Source of the DNA: Tubulanus polymorphus
Taxonomy: Eukaryota; Nemertea; Palaeonemertea; Tubulaniformes; Tubulanidae
Assembly: GCF_964204645.1 (NCBI RefSeq)
Contig: NC_134031.1
Coordinates: forward strand, 5,253,001-5,317,000
Reading direction: 5' to 3'
Length of the DNA: 64,000 nucleotides
The translations under genes were made by a program, and so were the position numbers. The stretch's first letter is position 1. The number at the start of each line of letters is the position of its first letter. This document shows positions 12,668-26,800 of the stretch, piece by piece. The notes beneath the pieces are model-generated. The model saw only the letters and a list, made by a program, of their open reading frames with translations, did not search any database and was not told the DNA's origin.

Positions 12668-13476
12668 CGTGGGTTCTTGTTGGTGAGGTATTCTGGCAAT
12701 TCTCAACGTGTCAAATGGCAGTGGTTTAGCTGCGCACGGTAGGCCTGACCGACCCGTTATCCAAAAAAGCTACCGCCATCGATTATTGGGTTAGGTTACT
12801 ACGTTTAATTAGCAAATGAGAAATTGATATCGGCCAGTCCAGATGGGGTATATCGGTGCCTGTTATTTTCCCCAGGCTAGCGCATTCTTTTCCGATTATG
12901 CATATTCAGAGTTTGGCTTCGGAGTACTCTTACGTGTAGTATAAATGATCAGATGTATGAATGTTCGTTTCAAAATGAAATTCTGTAGTCATTCTACCGG
13001 CTGATGCCATAGCTTATATTCGGGGTGTAATTAAGCAGAAATTAAGTTCATGGACAATTAGCTGTTTGGCATATCTTAGATGAACTGGGACACGACGAAT
13101 CTGAATTAAGACTTTTATAGTCATTCCTATATTGATGATTGTGTACGAGTGAATTCTCTATTCAGGGACGTCGTAGAAATACACGCACGACGAAATATTA
13201 GGGTACAACCACCCGGGGTCTGTTTCACAGAACGACTCCTAGCTGCGTTGTCCATCAAACCACGTTCTGTGGTCCCGGACTGCTTGGGCACTTCGAACTG
13301 TGGCGGATTTGTGGATACGCGTGTACAGTCCGCTAGACGGCGAGGTAGTGCATCGTGTTAGTCGTTATTGCCGAGAAATGAAGGATCCCACCGTAGTTTA
13401 CATATAAGATAGTTGCTTGAAAGTAGTTGGTAAGGCCTTTCGGACCAAATACAACTGGTCAAGTTTCATTTTCAAA

Positions 13477-13540
13477 TAAAACTAGCTTGATCTCCCTTAC
13501 AAACCCACCACACCTGCCGGCAACGAATCGGGGGGCTTGA
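13477..13540 (-). repeat. Partial R1 repeat, inverted
   Basis: 'cccttacaaacccaccacacc' is the reverse complement of the 'ggtgtggtgggt...gtaaggg' part of repeat R1 (1107-1394 and 46527-46704). Only this segment is recognisable. Confidence 0.5.
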
Positions 13541-14506
13541 AAACTAGCTTCACGAGAGTTCTCGTCCACAAAAAGTGTTGAATGCGATATTGCCATTTAG
13601 GCGCGTGGATTGTGGAGTTTTCTTATCGGTTTTCAGTCGCAGTTACTTGCATTCAGACGGGATAAGCTTATACACGTTTTCACATTTTTTTCATTTTGAA
13701 TATTTTCGATCACTTGTTTTTTTTCTCTGAATTGATTATTTTTTTCTCGGAAAAATATGGAAATAAACGTACAATATTATTTTGTAGATAGTTAATTTCA
13801 GATTTTAAACTTCAGTGGCTGATGATTTTGCTGTTGGTCACAGAGTATATTGATTCAACGGTCCAATGTGTTCGAATGATAGGTCTTGATTTTTACACAA
13901 TTCACAAAAAATGTCTTGAATTTATCCACGTTACAGTTCCGTTTGGTTTAATTGTACTAGTTAGGTGTTAGATTTTTATATTTATTTCATCATGGTGCTA
14001 TTCTACACATTATCAAGGTCACGGCGTAAAAAACTGATATTTCACCAGTCGCCAAAAAAAAATCTAAACGGGTTCGAATCCCAATATAACTGGTATTGAA
14101 TTTTTTTAAATGCGGATTAGGTGTCCATCAGAGTATTGAGAGTTTTGAAGAGTCGTTTAGAAGTATCAGTTTTTCTATGCTGTGTGTATATATACATATA
14201 TATTTTGGCTGGTGTAAATATGATATATTGCCTGGTGTATGTTTGAATGTAATAATGTATATAATGTTAATCTTATACATCAAAACGAATGGCTGGAATC
14301 TAAAATGAAATACAGGTAATTAAATTTTTTTGATAAAATAAAAATCATTTCCAATGGTAGTCGACGGTGTTTGCCTGGTTTCCTTCGAAATTCTCGGTTT
14401 ACTAGTCACAACCTAATACACAAGTGGAACTAAACTTCATCTCACGATAATATCGCACCCCATCGCCCTCCCCCGATAAACCATCCCCCGCCAGACACCA
14501 GGGAAA

Positions 14507-14602
14507 GTTTCATAGACTGGTATAACCATTAACCCAGGCGTTAACTCAATTGAAATGTCATTTAGTTAACCCTGAGTTAAAGATAGTACCAGTCTATGAA
14601 AC
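14507..14602. mobile_element. MITE family M2, copy 1
   Basis: The left end 'gtttcatagactggta' is inverted exactly at the right as 'taccagtctatgaaac'. The interior has 'gttaactcaattga' and 'gagttaaagata'. A second copy with the same inner blocks is at 34586-34691. Confidence 0.75.
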
Positions 14603-14674
14603 CGGGCCCATGGTTTTTTTCTGAGAACTGCTGATTCTAACGCACGAGAAATACTCGTATTTAATCTTAGCAGA

Positions 14675-14740
14675 AGTCAACCCCGATATATAGCCATACT
14701 CTCTATTACGACGATATGGGCGCTATATCGGGGGTTGACT
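14675..14740. mobile_element. Short hairpin element (AGTCAACCCCGATATA)
   Basis: A 66-bp inverted repeat with arms 'agtcaaccccgatatatagcc' and 'ggcgctatatcgggggttgact'. It is probably a very short MITE or the remnant of one. Confidence 0.6.
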
Positions 14741-17039
14741 GTCACAACAATTTCAACCCATAGGAAAGGTTAGATTAACTTCTAGAATTTCAACTAACTA
14801 TCGATATGGCATTTCGCCGGCCCGATTCCGGAAAATCCGGCCGTTGTCACGAGTTTCTGCCGCATTTCCGACGGCAAGACGTTGCTTGGGCCATCGCAGA
14901 GCTAGATATCGAATTTCGCCACGAGCGTTTGGTTTTGCGCGGGATAAGATGCCCTCCGAGGCGCCTATCTATCACCGAGCGCGGCTTTGTACATAATTTG
15001 TTCAATCATCGTGTTTAATTGCATTTGTCGGTACACAAAACTACGTTTTGTCGTTAATTCCTTGTTAAGCCGTCTCTTCAGTTGTCGCTCAAGTGGCCGC
15101 AATTTGTCGTCGATTGTGCGCGCCGATCGTCTGCAACCGTGCGGCCATTGTTCACTTCCGGTGACGACTGTTCATACGCAGCGTTCCAAGAGCACCAAGA
15201 GCGCTCGACTGATCTTCACGCGCCCAGTTCGATACGCGATTCCACTGTGTTTAATGCTCTAACGATTCCATAAGAAGCACAACACGAACCATACAGCGTT
15301 TAATTCAATTACGGACCCGAATTGTCGGAACGTATCTGGAAGAACCTTTCGATTTTTGGACATCGTCGCGTCCGTTACGGAACAATCTCCATCGATTTTA
15401 GATGGGGCATAAGCCGCTGTCGCAACTCAATGGAATATATTAAGGGATGGGCATTCTGTAACAGGCGCGGTTCCAGGCATTTAGATTAGTGGGCCCAAAA
15501 CGTCCTAGGCCTAGTTGTATATATGTACATCAATGTATATACATGAAGAGCGAGCGCCGTAGGAGAATTTGGGGTCCAAGAATATTTTGTAAAAAGTGGA
15601 TCATTTTCTGAGCATAGAGAGTGATTCTTAAACAAAATTACTTCGCAATACATAATGTTAGCTTGGCAAAAATATATTCTAAATTTCGATGCTAAGTTCA
15701 ATTTGTAATAGCAATAATTTCCATCCCACAGTCTGCCAACTACAAATCTATCGAATATTACAACTCGATGATGATGGCTTAGCTTCATTGATTAAGCATT
15801 TATATGCTCAGGAGTGCTCAGGACTGGTTTTAGCAATAACCTTGAACTGAAGTTAAAAACTAATCTAAAAAACAGCAACCTCTTGTTAGTAGTTCTATCA
15901 AATCTTGTAATAATCGTCGTCAAAGTGATTATTACTCCAATGACAAATACGATAGCAAATTTGTTGAAAATTCGTAGCGCAATAAATTCGCTACATCGCG
16001 TACTAGACAACTATTTGCAGTGACGTTCGAGAAATGTCGGCGAGATGAACCTTAAGGGTTTGACAAACCACTGAAGTCACAGGGCAATATCCACGAGCAG
16101 TTTCATATTGAATACTAAACAAGCCCGCAGTATTTAACACGTAATGCACACACCCTTGAACCGCCGAGACGAGTTTGTTTTACGGGCATTTTCATATCGC
16201 TTCCTGTTAATAAACGCCCTTGAGTCGTCGCTAGACACGTGTTTACTAACTCTAAGCCGAAACTATCAACATATTTTACGTCTGCGACGAGGGCCCTACA
16301 GTCGGTCGGTATGTCCATACCCGCGTGCCGATGCCGCCCGCGGCTGTGTGCCGGCGCTCTTACCCCGGACGCCGACCAAACAGTATTATTTCGCGTCTGA
16401 TAACCGGCCGAATTCCGCACAGTTTTCGATCGGCATTCCGACGTCTCACCGAAGAATGTATAACTGGGAAACTGTACTCGCAGTCAAAAAGGTTACATAT
16501 GTCGAGAGAGAGGGAGGTGTCAAATTTGAAAATAAATCGTATTATAAATTTCAGAAATCCCTAATTTCAAATACCATCGTTATGATAAACAATCAATAGA
16601 ATCGTCACATCGGACTATGTTTAACCATGTGTTATGGAGGACGTGCGTTTAATTCCACTGTTCCACTGCGCGTAATTCCTTCATTTCCCCAATCGCACAC
16701 ATGGTCTCTGAAAACGTTTTAGAGTCCTCATTTCAATAGAAATCAGAAACGAGATTCTACAAAGATTACTACGATTTTACAAAAATGAATATGCAAATAT
16801 ATCGATCTAAACCATGGACTCTAAAACGAGTGAAATCCATTTCCTCGGTTTTAGAGTGTCTGAACCAAGTACAGTGTATATAGTTCTTCGATTTGCCATG
16901 GTTCTATATCTTCGTCTTATCCATGCTATTGGATAGCCAAACGAACAAATCGATTGAAAGCGGATTTATGATCATAAACCCTGAAAATCTAACTGAATTA
17001 CCAATGTTCGGTCAATTTTTTTCAATTCATTGATTGTGG

Positions 17040-17240
17040 CCAGGCATATACTTCGAAGTAGAAATAAACGCGTTCGGGGGTCTGGTCAGGTGGCACAGTC
17101 CGGTCATGGCCGGCGATCTTATTGCGCTCAATTAACTAATTAACCACAACGGGGATCGTTGACAAAATTGCCCACACAAATCAATTAGGAGATGTCAAAC
17201 GACGTGCCTTACAAGGAGGATTTCGTTGTTTCCTATAATT
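17040..17240. promoter_or_regulatory. Candidate upstream enhancer of Lhx6/8
   Basis: A GC-richer island with packed homeodomain-type sites ('caattaactaattaacc', 'aatcaattag') and 'gatgtcaaacgac', set in AT-rich low-complexity DNA about 3.6 kb before the Lhx6/8 start codon. This is an inference from site density and complexity; no conservation data were available. Confidence 0.25.
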
Positions 17241-18829
17241 GCGATGAATTATAACACTCGAAAAACACACGGAAACCACTCGGTTGTCAACCGCCATTTT
17301 GCTTTGTTTTCACTTGTTATTTTCCAAAATGCCGATCCCGTTTTGAGATAAACGCAATCATCATAAATCGCTTGGAATATGTCGAACAATTAGATATTAA
17401 TACATACGCAATGTATACGACTATCTGAAAGCCTCGAAATTGATTTGAGATTTTTTGAAAAATGCCCACCGAAAGCCATGTTCATTTGCAATCGAAATCG
17501 TACCCATTTCTAAAGAGAGTTTATTAACAAAACCGTTGAATTTGTAAGTGGATTATCATCAGAACGTCTTCATTTGTTGTTGATCTATTAAAAAGATAAT
17601 TGTTAACAAAAAAGGGTCAAATCATGTACATTATTAACATATAGATACATTGATAATAGAGTAGCTGGAGGTGAGAATGTATTTTTTGCATCTGGGAGAA
17701 TATTTGCTGGTTGAAAGGAATTGCAAAATTTCGGACTCGGTTTTTCTTTTTCTATACTGTGAAATTTCATGGTATCATCGTGGCCCTATTCTTTCATAAA
17801 TTGTTTCAAAATCCGTTGCACTAGCCCTCCTCAGAAAGAGCAGCCAGAATCATCTCGATGGCGATTCTAACACTTAGGACAAACGAATATGATGCCTATT
17901 GATGAAAACGTTCATATGGAAACAACACGAATATTTTGACGATCATCCAATTAATAATCATAAATGAGACCAATTTAGTAAATTCATTCACACTGGTCTT
18001 TATGATAGCACCTCGTATAGCAGTCCGTTCCCGTCATTTGGTATCCAAGCCTCAGACGGGTTTTGTTTCATAATTTGATAATCGCCACTATGACTTGGTG
18101 TGAAGGGAAAGACAATGCGATGATTGCCGTTATTCACTTGTACAGAAGTTCCGCTATTTTCCCCTTCGAATCTTACGAGCTACGAGGAATAGACCCCAGC
18201 CAGAATTTACCACTTACTCGGCGTCAGTAAACCTAATTTTATAATAATTCTCCAGAATTTAACTGAATATTAGTTAAGACACTTTGTGGGCTAACCATTG
18301 GTGAAACACTTTTCCGCGTTGTAACGCGCTGTATAGAAAGTCCAAAACCAATTCAACGGAAGATGAAGTCCGAAAAGTTTCCTTTAAAGCTATTCATTTA
18401 TTCATTCGACATTTCTACTATAACCTAATAATCATCTCTAGGAATACTGAGTGAAACAAAATATGATATTGTGGGTTGCTAATAAGAAATATCATTATTT
18501 GTACAGGACGCTTCCATACGTTTGCTATATCTTTTGTGGAGAATTTTGAATTACATTTAAGGTGAATTTTGTATTCCATTAATGGAATTTCATTTGAAAA
18601 TCGTGCAAGGTGCAATTCTTCAAGCTAATAAATCAGCCGAACTATCGAAATGAAGAGAGATTTTCCTTAGTTGTTGAAGTAAGACTTTTTTTTCGTACTT
18701 TAGATAAACGATTTATAGAACTGGTGACCCTGGGCTGGCTAAAAACAATATTGACAGTTATGAATTAAGTTTGGCAGTTGCCAATATTCGGCCCATCTCT
18801 GACACCATCACACAACGTTCGGTCAACCA

Positions 18830-18925
18830 AATAGGCGTTTCACACCGCGCACTGTCGGGGTGCGTTTATTTCACTAATTAAGGGGGTAATTATAAACAAT
18901 TATTCGGACAGGTGAATCATTGTTT
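18830..18925. promoter_or_regulatory. Candidate regulatory island with TAATTA sites
   Basis: It contains 'cactaattaagg', 'gtaattataaac', 'caattattc' and the E-box 'caggtg' within 60 bp. Its position upstream of a neural LIM-homeobox gene makes a cis-regulatory role plausible. The evidence is motif clustering only. Confidence 0.22.
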
Positions 18926-19146
18926 TTGGTATCTACACACCCAGTTTTCGCCAGTTGAAAATTGGGAATTCTGCGCGGCCTCGAATACGTCACCCGTTGA
19001 CGTTGCCCGAACACGATTCGAGATATCAGAAATATAAGTAAACATATTTCAGTGATTTCTAATGGTGATCCATAGGAAAATTATACTGTTAATGTCTTGC
19101 GGTTGAAAATCACCCAATACATAACGAACGAATGGTCCGAAAGGCT

Positions 19147-19288
19147 CGAGTTTGTAGTTTATTTCAATACATTGACTTTATCATAATAGCAAAAATACAT
19201 AGAGAGGGCTCTTTATGTAGTCATCATCAGTATTCCTTAAGATGACTATCAGGATTCGAAATGTTGAAATAAACTATGGCTCAAGGAC
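19147..19288 (+). repeat. Penelope-like terminal remnant
   Basis: 'agtttatttcaat' near the left is inverted as 'gttgaaataaact' near the right, and the right part reads 'gatgactatcaggattcgaaatgtt'. That order (GATGA box, stem, CGAAATGT) is the terminal signature seen in Penelope-like elements. Only a remnant is present. Confidence 0.4.
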
Positions 19289-20007
19289 TCGTCAAGGACG
19301 TTTTTCTACCGTTTTTCTTTAACACGGATAGTGTTCATCAAGATTATGTTGGTGTTTTGTCCTGACGTACTCGCAGACGGCATAACGTCGCTTAGGATGG
19401 GTTAGAAAGCCTACATTTCAAAAACAGTCTTTAACTGTCTTATCAACGATAAATGAAACAAAAAATATCGAATTATTCTACCCTTCCTTCTATTCAGGGA
19501 TTAAGCTGATAATGCGGGCTGATAGGGCGCGAAAATATCTTAAATGGACGAACGATCATCAAAAACAATTTCAACAGCCGATTATCTAAGAACCTATGAT
19601 AATCGGTGAAACAACTTGCGCAGACGATTTACTCTCATTTCGTCCAGTTTTCAGAATGCTTTTCTTTCAAACAATTTCGGCGTAATTCGCGTGTTTTCGC
19701 CGTCTAATACAGGATGCCGTGTTCCGCGAAGATTTTGTCGTCGGGTAGTTCATGATAATAGTCGGCTGGCAGCCAGTGCGGCGAAAGATAATCGCAAATT
19801 GTCCGCTTCCTGGTTTATAGAGGGGTTTATGTGATTCATTGTCTTTGAGCGATGACTCTGATCTTCACAGTCCCGTTTAAGATGTGTTTTCTATTGTCGA
19901 GCTATCGATCATACAAACGTCCTGTGACAATGAGAGACTCTCCGCTCTGCAGTACCGCGGGCTCGTAACTGTAATTTTATTATCTGCCGTCGAATTAATC
20001 CACTCAG

Positions 20008-20091
20008 CCAATCAAACGCGCTGACTTTTGACGTCCGAGCCGGCGATCAGAAGCAGCCGTTAGCGCCGGATAAAAGCCGCGCGCTGATTGG
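20008..20091 (+). promoter_or_regulatory. Probable core promoter region of Lhx6/8
   Basis: The block has a CCAAT box at 20008-20012, a CRE-like 'tgacgtcc' around 20030, a TATA-like 'ggataaaag' at about 20068-20076, and an inverted CCAAT box (ATTGG, 20087-20091). It is GC-rich relative to its surroundings and lies about 700 bp before the start codon, which would leave a long 5' leader. The exact start site is not shown by the sequence, and an initiator-like 'atcattctg' lies near 20157. Confidence 0.4.
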
Positions 20092-20803
20092 CCGAAACGA
20101 TCGAGATCGCAGCGAAAGTAAATCTCTAAAGAAAGTTAGCGTCCCTTAGCGATAGTATCATTCTGTGCGCGTCCGGCTATAAGAACAATATCATCACGGA
20201 CCCCATGAGAAGGAGACGAATTGAAAATAGTAGAAAATTGTCAACTTGAAAAATTGTACCGCCGCATAACGGTCCATTGCTAAAGGAAGCACGGCAAATC
20301 GCATTTTATATATATATAACGTTGGAATTATTTTGACATCTGAATGACCAACGTCTTTAGATAGAATATATTCGTATATATTCGAAATAATCAGAACTAT
20401 TTCGATTTTATGGTTATCGTCTTGGTCGGGTGATTCCGCAGCAGGGTGGTCCAGTGACATCCGTGCCAACGCCGAGTATATTGCTGTGACAGTCTTGGCA
20501 TCGTCAGGATTAACTAAGCCAGCACTGCACGAGGTCCGTAATCCCTTGACAGTGACCGTTATACTAGCCATCGCGTTACAGCTTACTCCGCTTTGAAGAT
20601 ATCTCCTGAAGGTCCGGTCGAGGAGAGCTCAGAGGTGAAGACATTCAATCGGTGATGGACGCTGCGAGACCGAATCGAAATCAACTGCGGTTTTGCTAAT
20701 GAGACTGAGAAAGAAAATGAACTAAGCGAAAGTTAACAAACCGAAACGAGAAGGTCGACTTTAGGACGGTGGCCAAAGCGATAGAAGACTAAGAAACTCG
20801 AAG

Positions 20804-23800
20804 ATGGGTTTGGGAAGTTTTCCGATGTTGTCGGACGATGATCATAGTTTTACGACGACCAATTCCGACGATAGTTTGACCACTCAATACCTCATTAAGG
20901 TAAGTACAGGAGGAAAGTTGGAAAATAACTTTCGCCACCTCGAATAACAGTATATTGAACTGAAAGTAGGGCGTAAAAAGAGCAAACGCGCAAATGCCGA
21001 AATCAAATCCAATTTTGGGGCGTTTTATATATCTTTACCGATATCTTCGTATTTTCCGTAATATGCGTATCTAAAAAAAAACGCGAAATAGAATTTATTA
21101 TCAAAAGATATGTTTCCAATAGATGAAGTATGTTCAGTATATGCAAATACGAAATAGAGAATCAGAATCAAGTCGCCAATATTGTTAGAATTATATTGTT
21201 TTTAAGACAGTGTTCGTAAACGATAGTAAAAGCTAAATGCAAATGAAATACTCATTAAGCATTATCAGATAATCATAATATAAATTTGTAAAACAATTTG
21301 TAGGAAATGGTATGATAAAAGTTTGCTTAAACAATTTGCAGGAGGTCATCAGTTTAGATTACTATCAGCACATACGTTAAACAAAATTTACACCCGATGA
21401 ATGGATTAGCGATTAATGCCATTGTTTTAGAATAGATTTGTCAATAAACAAATCTCGCGCAATCACTCACTGGAGACAAACGCGTGTCTATTTTGACGTA
21501 CTCAATTACAAACTTTAACTGACGAACCAAACAAGTTATCATTAACAAACAGACATTTCTGTTGGTTTTGAATGCTGAAATATCAAATTGATTGATATTG
21601 GTCTTACAATATATTCTATATTCTATTCTATACGCCGGACCCAGTTCCATATAGATTTGTTGCTTATCATTTTTGCGGTTTAATCCCTATCAAATGATGA
21701 TAATAATAAAATCATAATAATAATCGTTAATCGTCAAAGTAATCATACAAGTATGGCGTAAAGAAATTTTACATCAATTACACGGTAGGCTTTTTACACT
21801 AAATAGATATCGTTACATTCAGGTAACCCAAAAAAAGAATATATATTAGCCTGTTACTGGACCGAAAATATATAAAATTCTAAGGCTTTCTGGTCATGTT
21901 TTGCGAGTGATTTCGCAATTCAACGATTTCGCAATTCAACGTTTTTTTTTATCAAACAGAGCCCACTTTTACCAAAAGGATCTTTAAAATGAACACAGAC
22001 TGAATAAATGATGGATAGAATTTCGGTTTGTCCAGATTTCAAACTTTTCTGAAACCGGATCCGGTGCTAGAGTTAGTTTGCACGGCCGTTTTGTCATTCG
22101 TGTTTGTTTAGCACCTCCCACCTAATTGTGTGCGCATCTGTCTTGTCTGAAACATATATATATATTTTAGTTGTAAATGTATATGTAGCGTGTATTTGTG
22201 TCGAGATATGCCTATTTCTAGAATGTTGTGTTTTTTATTTATTTTTAGCATGAACCCGCTTCAGACTCGGACTACGAGTCGGACCTGCTAGACGGTGACA
22301 AAAGTCTGACACATCAACATTTGACATTCAGTCCACAATATCGAATAAAAGTAAGATAATATGCTTTCAATGTCATAACACCACCGCCCAGAAATCCTGT
22401 AAAACTCTTTTTTATGTTTTAAGTTTTGATTTCTCAACAGTAGAATTTGCACTGCTTATTTTGCCACTGGTGTTTCGCATGTTTTGGTGTGTTTTCGTAA
22501 ACCGTACGATGTCAAGGCTGCAGCTCCGCCTCGGGCTCTGCCTAGGGCCGTTCATTTCGAACCTTATCTGATCGTCAGAATGCCGAAGAAAATTCTGGGG
22601 GCAGAACAAAAATGAAACGTCACTTTATCTCAAATAATTCCAGCTGTCTTCTCATTTAGATCGTTCATTTCCCGACAAAACTAAGAAATAATTCAAAATA
22701 AGTTAAATCATTCTTAAAATCATTCTCATGAAACTTATAAACTTGACTTATGAAACGTATAGTGACACCAGCAGATATACATATCTTCAACAAGATAGGA
22801 TTCAAATAAAAGGATAATTCATCTTTGAATAGGCTGCAAATATTCAAGAATCGTTATATATATTTTAAAGGAAATGGGTATACTCCCAGTTACAGGTAGA
22901 AGTACAGATGGGGCCCTTCACGTCACCTACACCATAACACATGCATATCTATAGTAACATTTTTCATTCGTCTCACTTCTTCACGAGGATAACGCGCTTT
23001 TTTCTGAAATTTCTGTAAACGGATACGTCATGAGCGACATTATTTTGCCGTCGAGATTCAATACATGGTGCGTTGACATGTCGAATCATATGCCTGGCCG
23101 TCCACTATCGGCCACGCCGCGGGTGCGATGACCGCGTCCTGTACACTGTGCGTTAATTAACTATTAATTTTTATCCGTTATTCGAAGGCATTAAAGCCGG
23201 CGCATTGGTTACGTAATTGATCACGAAAATTATCGGCCATAAATTTGTCGGTCGACGGATAATCCAAGATTACGAATGACCACTTTAAGAGTGAATCGTC
23301 CGCCTATAGAGAAGAACTAACCTTTTTAGCTATGGTTAATGCGTAATTGGATTTGGAGAAAAATTACGGCGGATTAAAGTAGATATTCGTCAGTTTAGAA
23401 GTTACTTTCTGATAATCTATTCATGCTAATAGCATAGTCGCTATTCACGGTGGCGCAGAATTAAAACTCAGAACTATAAGGCTTAGAAAACAGTAGGTTT
23501 CTTAAGGCAGTACATTACGCGAGGTTTATTATGTCTCAATCAACATTTGAAACAACTTTTCAGGCCAGGCTTTACGATTTGATTGTTCCTTAACAATCAA
23601 TCGTAGATTTTCAGTTCATTAAGTAGTTTCCGTATACCGAGATTTTCTTCGCTTCCAAGTTTGTTTGCATACATTTTTCCGGGCCTTTCCTTGTGCAACT
23701 ACAATTTCCGCATTTAGTTCAAATTCACATTTTTGAAATACCGACTGGAATCGATTAATATACATGTTAAGCAAAAGCGTTCTTCTTTCACTATTAGAAT

Positions 23801-26800
23801 ATTCACGTATTACTTTTGATATTTGTTTGCCCGATTCATACCGTCTGCGATCTTCGTTCGAACAACTGAAAATACGTGTCAATATTTCTACCGGCAAAAA
23901 GTTTATTGACTAAAATCAACACGTTTCAAATACTTATGATATCAAGGCTCCAACGGCGCTTTTCATCATCATTTGATATCGTCGAAAATTTATGTCCAAC
24001 CCTCCCAGATGATAAAATTCCTTTTTTCGTTCGTGTTGTTGGGTGAGCAGTATTAGGCAGCATACTGCATGCAACCGAGCGTGTTAGATAATCAGCCACC
24101 GCAGTCTCGGCGAACGTCTTCTCCCGATTCTCCTGTATCTGATTATCGGAAGCCGGAGACGCTTGTTCCGGAGTCGTCAATAGATGCTGATTGCTAAATA
24201 TATTCAAATATATGATGAATTGTTAAAGCGCAATTATTATCATATGTTTAGATATATACATATCTATATAATGTAGAGATATGTATACATAATATTCCGA
24301 CTTATTCCCGTTACGCGGCAAGCTCGTTAGGCCCGAAGAGATTGATGTCATAAGATTGTCGCAGCGGATAAGAATCACAATATCACTTATTAATCCTCGC
24401 AGGAATTTCATCGTCTGTTTAAAGTGTATCGATAATTCGCTAATTGTGGATACTTGATTTTATTGTACCGATATAACTATTGCAACCGACGAACGCGCTG
24501 ATGCGGGATGATCAGTACTGATGACCCGAACCGCGCTGGGCCTGCCTTGACCAAATGATATTTTGTTTATTCAATTGCTAACGTGGCATGAACATAATGA
24601 CTTCGCCTCGAAGTACATAGGTTATATATCTGCAAGGTGTAATATCAATAATGATTATTATTACTATTATCATTATCATTGTCATAAATTAATTTTTATA
24701 TAGCGCTGAATCTCATGACGGCTCAAAGCGCTTTACAGAAAAATATACAACATTTATACAGATAGTCATAAATACAATATTCCAATGAGCTAAAACATTT
24801 CAGATGTAAGTTTCATTAAAAATATGTTTTAAGTCTTTTCTTTAGAATTTAAACTGACTCACTCCCCGAATATATTTCGGAAGGGTTTATAACTGAGATA
24901 AAACTGAGAGATTGGCTACCAATATTTCTCTTTGGGATAGAATGTCAACAGGACAGTCCGTGGCTTATAGCAAGCCCAAATACTTTGTTCCTGCCTGTTT
25001 GTTGACCTTTCCCTCCGGATCTTCCAGGTTACGCCTGCCTTGAGGGGTACTCAAAACGACTCGCAGAATGAAAAAATTCGAATTCAAATGTGGGCATCCA
25101 AGATGTCGATTAACTCTTAAATGTCGATTAAATATATATATATTTTCATCGGAATTTAATTCAATAATTTCTTGAAATTTCGAAGCGTTAAACGAAGAAT
25201 GGATATAGCTTTAGCATGGTGGAAATCTTATAAGACAAAAAGTCAAATTACCAGGGAACTTCATGACCGCGTGAAATGTACTATTATTCGAATATTTCAC
25301 CAGTCTAATTTTTATGTAAGGTTGTTTTTCATTGCTCTATACATCTCGACACGAATTGTTTTCCCCGAGCCGTAAGATTTCCAGGTTGCGAGCTATGCTA
25401 ATTGGCTTATGACAGGGGGGCTACTTACCGCGAACGCCGCGATCATTGACACTGCAAAACATGTGCCGTCAATTCATTGTCGATTCACGCAATGATGTGA
25501 CAACTCTTGCCCGGTATCCGGAGGGCTGCGCCGGAGCCGCGCGGTAAAGGTAATCAAATTAACCTGCCGGGATAGCGATATCGCCGAGATTTTCACAGCT
25601 TTGGACGTGCGTCGCCATCCACCACTATCGTGATCTCATTTTGCTTAGTTCGCAGGCGTTGTTTTGAAAACAACAATAGTCTTTTAGACTATCTGCGTTT
25701 TGCGCAACGATATAGTTCGTTTTCTCATCTCGAATCTCAACTAGTATTCGTGGTTGGGGAGATAAACGCCCCCTGGCGATAATTAGTAATAATAATAATG
25801 GAGATTGAAAACGACACAATGAAAACGCTTATCTGGTTATTTTTCATAGGTTATCGTTCGGAATACGCTTTCAAACTTGATTCGTCGCTTAATCGGGGAA
25901 AAGAAGCAAACTTTTCTTCCGCTTTTGTCCCGATATTGCCAGAAGAATGTTGTCAAGTCTAACTAAAACTACGCGTCTACCGCGTGCATGTTACAAAATA
26001 TTTCACTTTTGTGAAAATCGCCCAATTTGCTGTAAATCCAAAAGCATGTTCAGACACCCTGGCAAAGAAACTAGACGAAAAAAAAACTGCCAATGAATGG
26101 ATAGCATGCGGATATTTACTATAAATTGAAATTCTAAACCCTGTTAAATTCCCATTCAAATTTGTAGGTGGATTTTTCTTAAAATTCGTTATAGTCAATA
26201 TTCGGTGATTTCTAACTTGAACATAATTATTTATTACCTCTTATTTTCTTCAGCCGGAAGGAGAACTGTGCTTTGGTTGCGGGGACATCATCACCGAACG
26301 GTGGCTACTGAAAGTGAATTCGCGGTCGTGGCACGTGCATTGTTTGCGGTGTTGTATGTGCTTGACGATATTGGACCGACATCAAACCTGTTTCATCAAA
26401 GAAGATAATATTTACTGTAAACTCGACTACGCCAGGTAAGAACTAGTCATTAAAATGACTGAAATTTTTGGAAATGACTTAAGCTTAAATGGATAATGAT
26501 TTCATTTGATAAAGATAAGGGGCCTGTCACAGTTGCGCGTGAAGAAAGTGTAGACCATTTTTAACGATTGATGCGAAAACAAATTGTGACCGGGCTACAA
26601 CGGTTCTAGTTGTTTAGACAGCCCGACTTCGAAACTGGTGGCTTTCGAATAAATAATCTGTCAGTTAAATCTATTTGATGAATTGCGGTTTTCATCGACA
26701 CAATATTGACCCATCCTCGCTTGCCAGGGTTTGGTTGCCTCCCAGCGAAGCTCTGTGTTGGCGTGGGCTTCGGTGCGAGGCAACCAAACCCTGGCAAGAG

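Larger units (their letters stand above)
10861..20000. other. Gene-free region between TBC1D13 and Lhx6/8
   Basis: About 9 kb with no recognisable exon on either strand. An open frame of about 150 codons at 16144-16599 shows no family features. The region contains several hairpin MITEs (11411-11532, 11936-12091, 14507-14602, 14675-14740), a partial R1 repeat, a Penelope-like remnant at 19147-19288, and GC-richer islands (around 14800-15250, 16100-16480, 17040-17240 and 18830-18920). The islands have homeodomain-type TAATTA sites and could be enhancers of the Lhx6/8 gene. Confidence 0.55.

Noticed and set aside
16144-16599. 151-codon open frame upstream of Lhx6/8
   Set aside because: There is no recognisable domain, the opposite strand is also open, and no promoter or splice context was found. 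A regulatory or chance frame is more likely.
20194-20571. 125-codon minus-strand open frame in the Lhx6/8 leader
   Set aside because: It lies within the predicted 5' leader and promoter region and has no domain features. It is probably chance.
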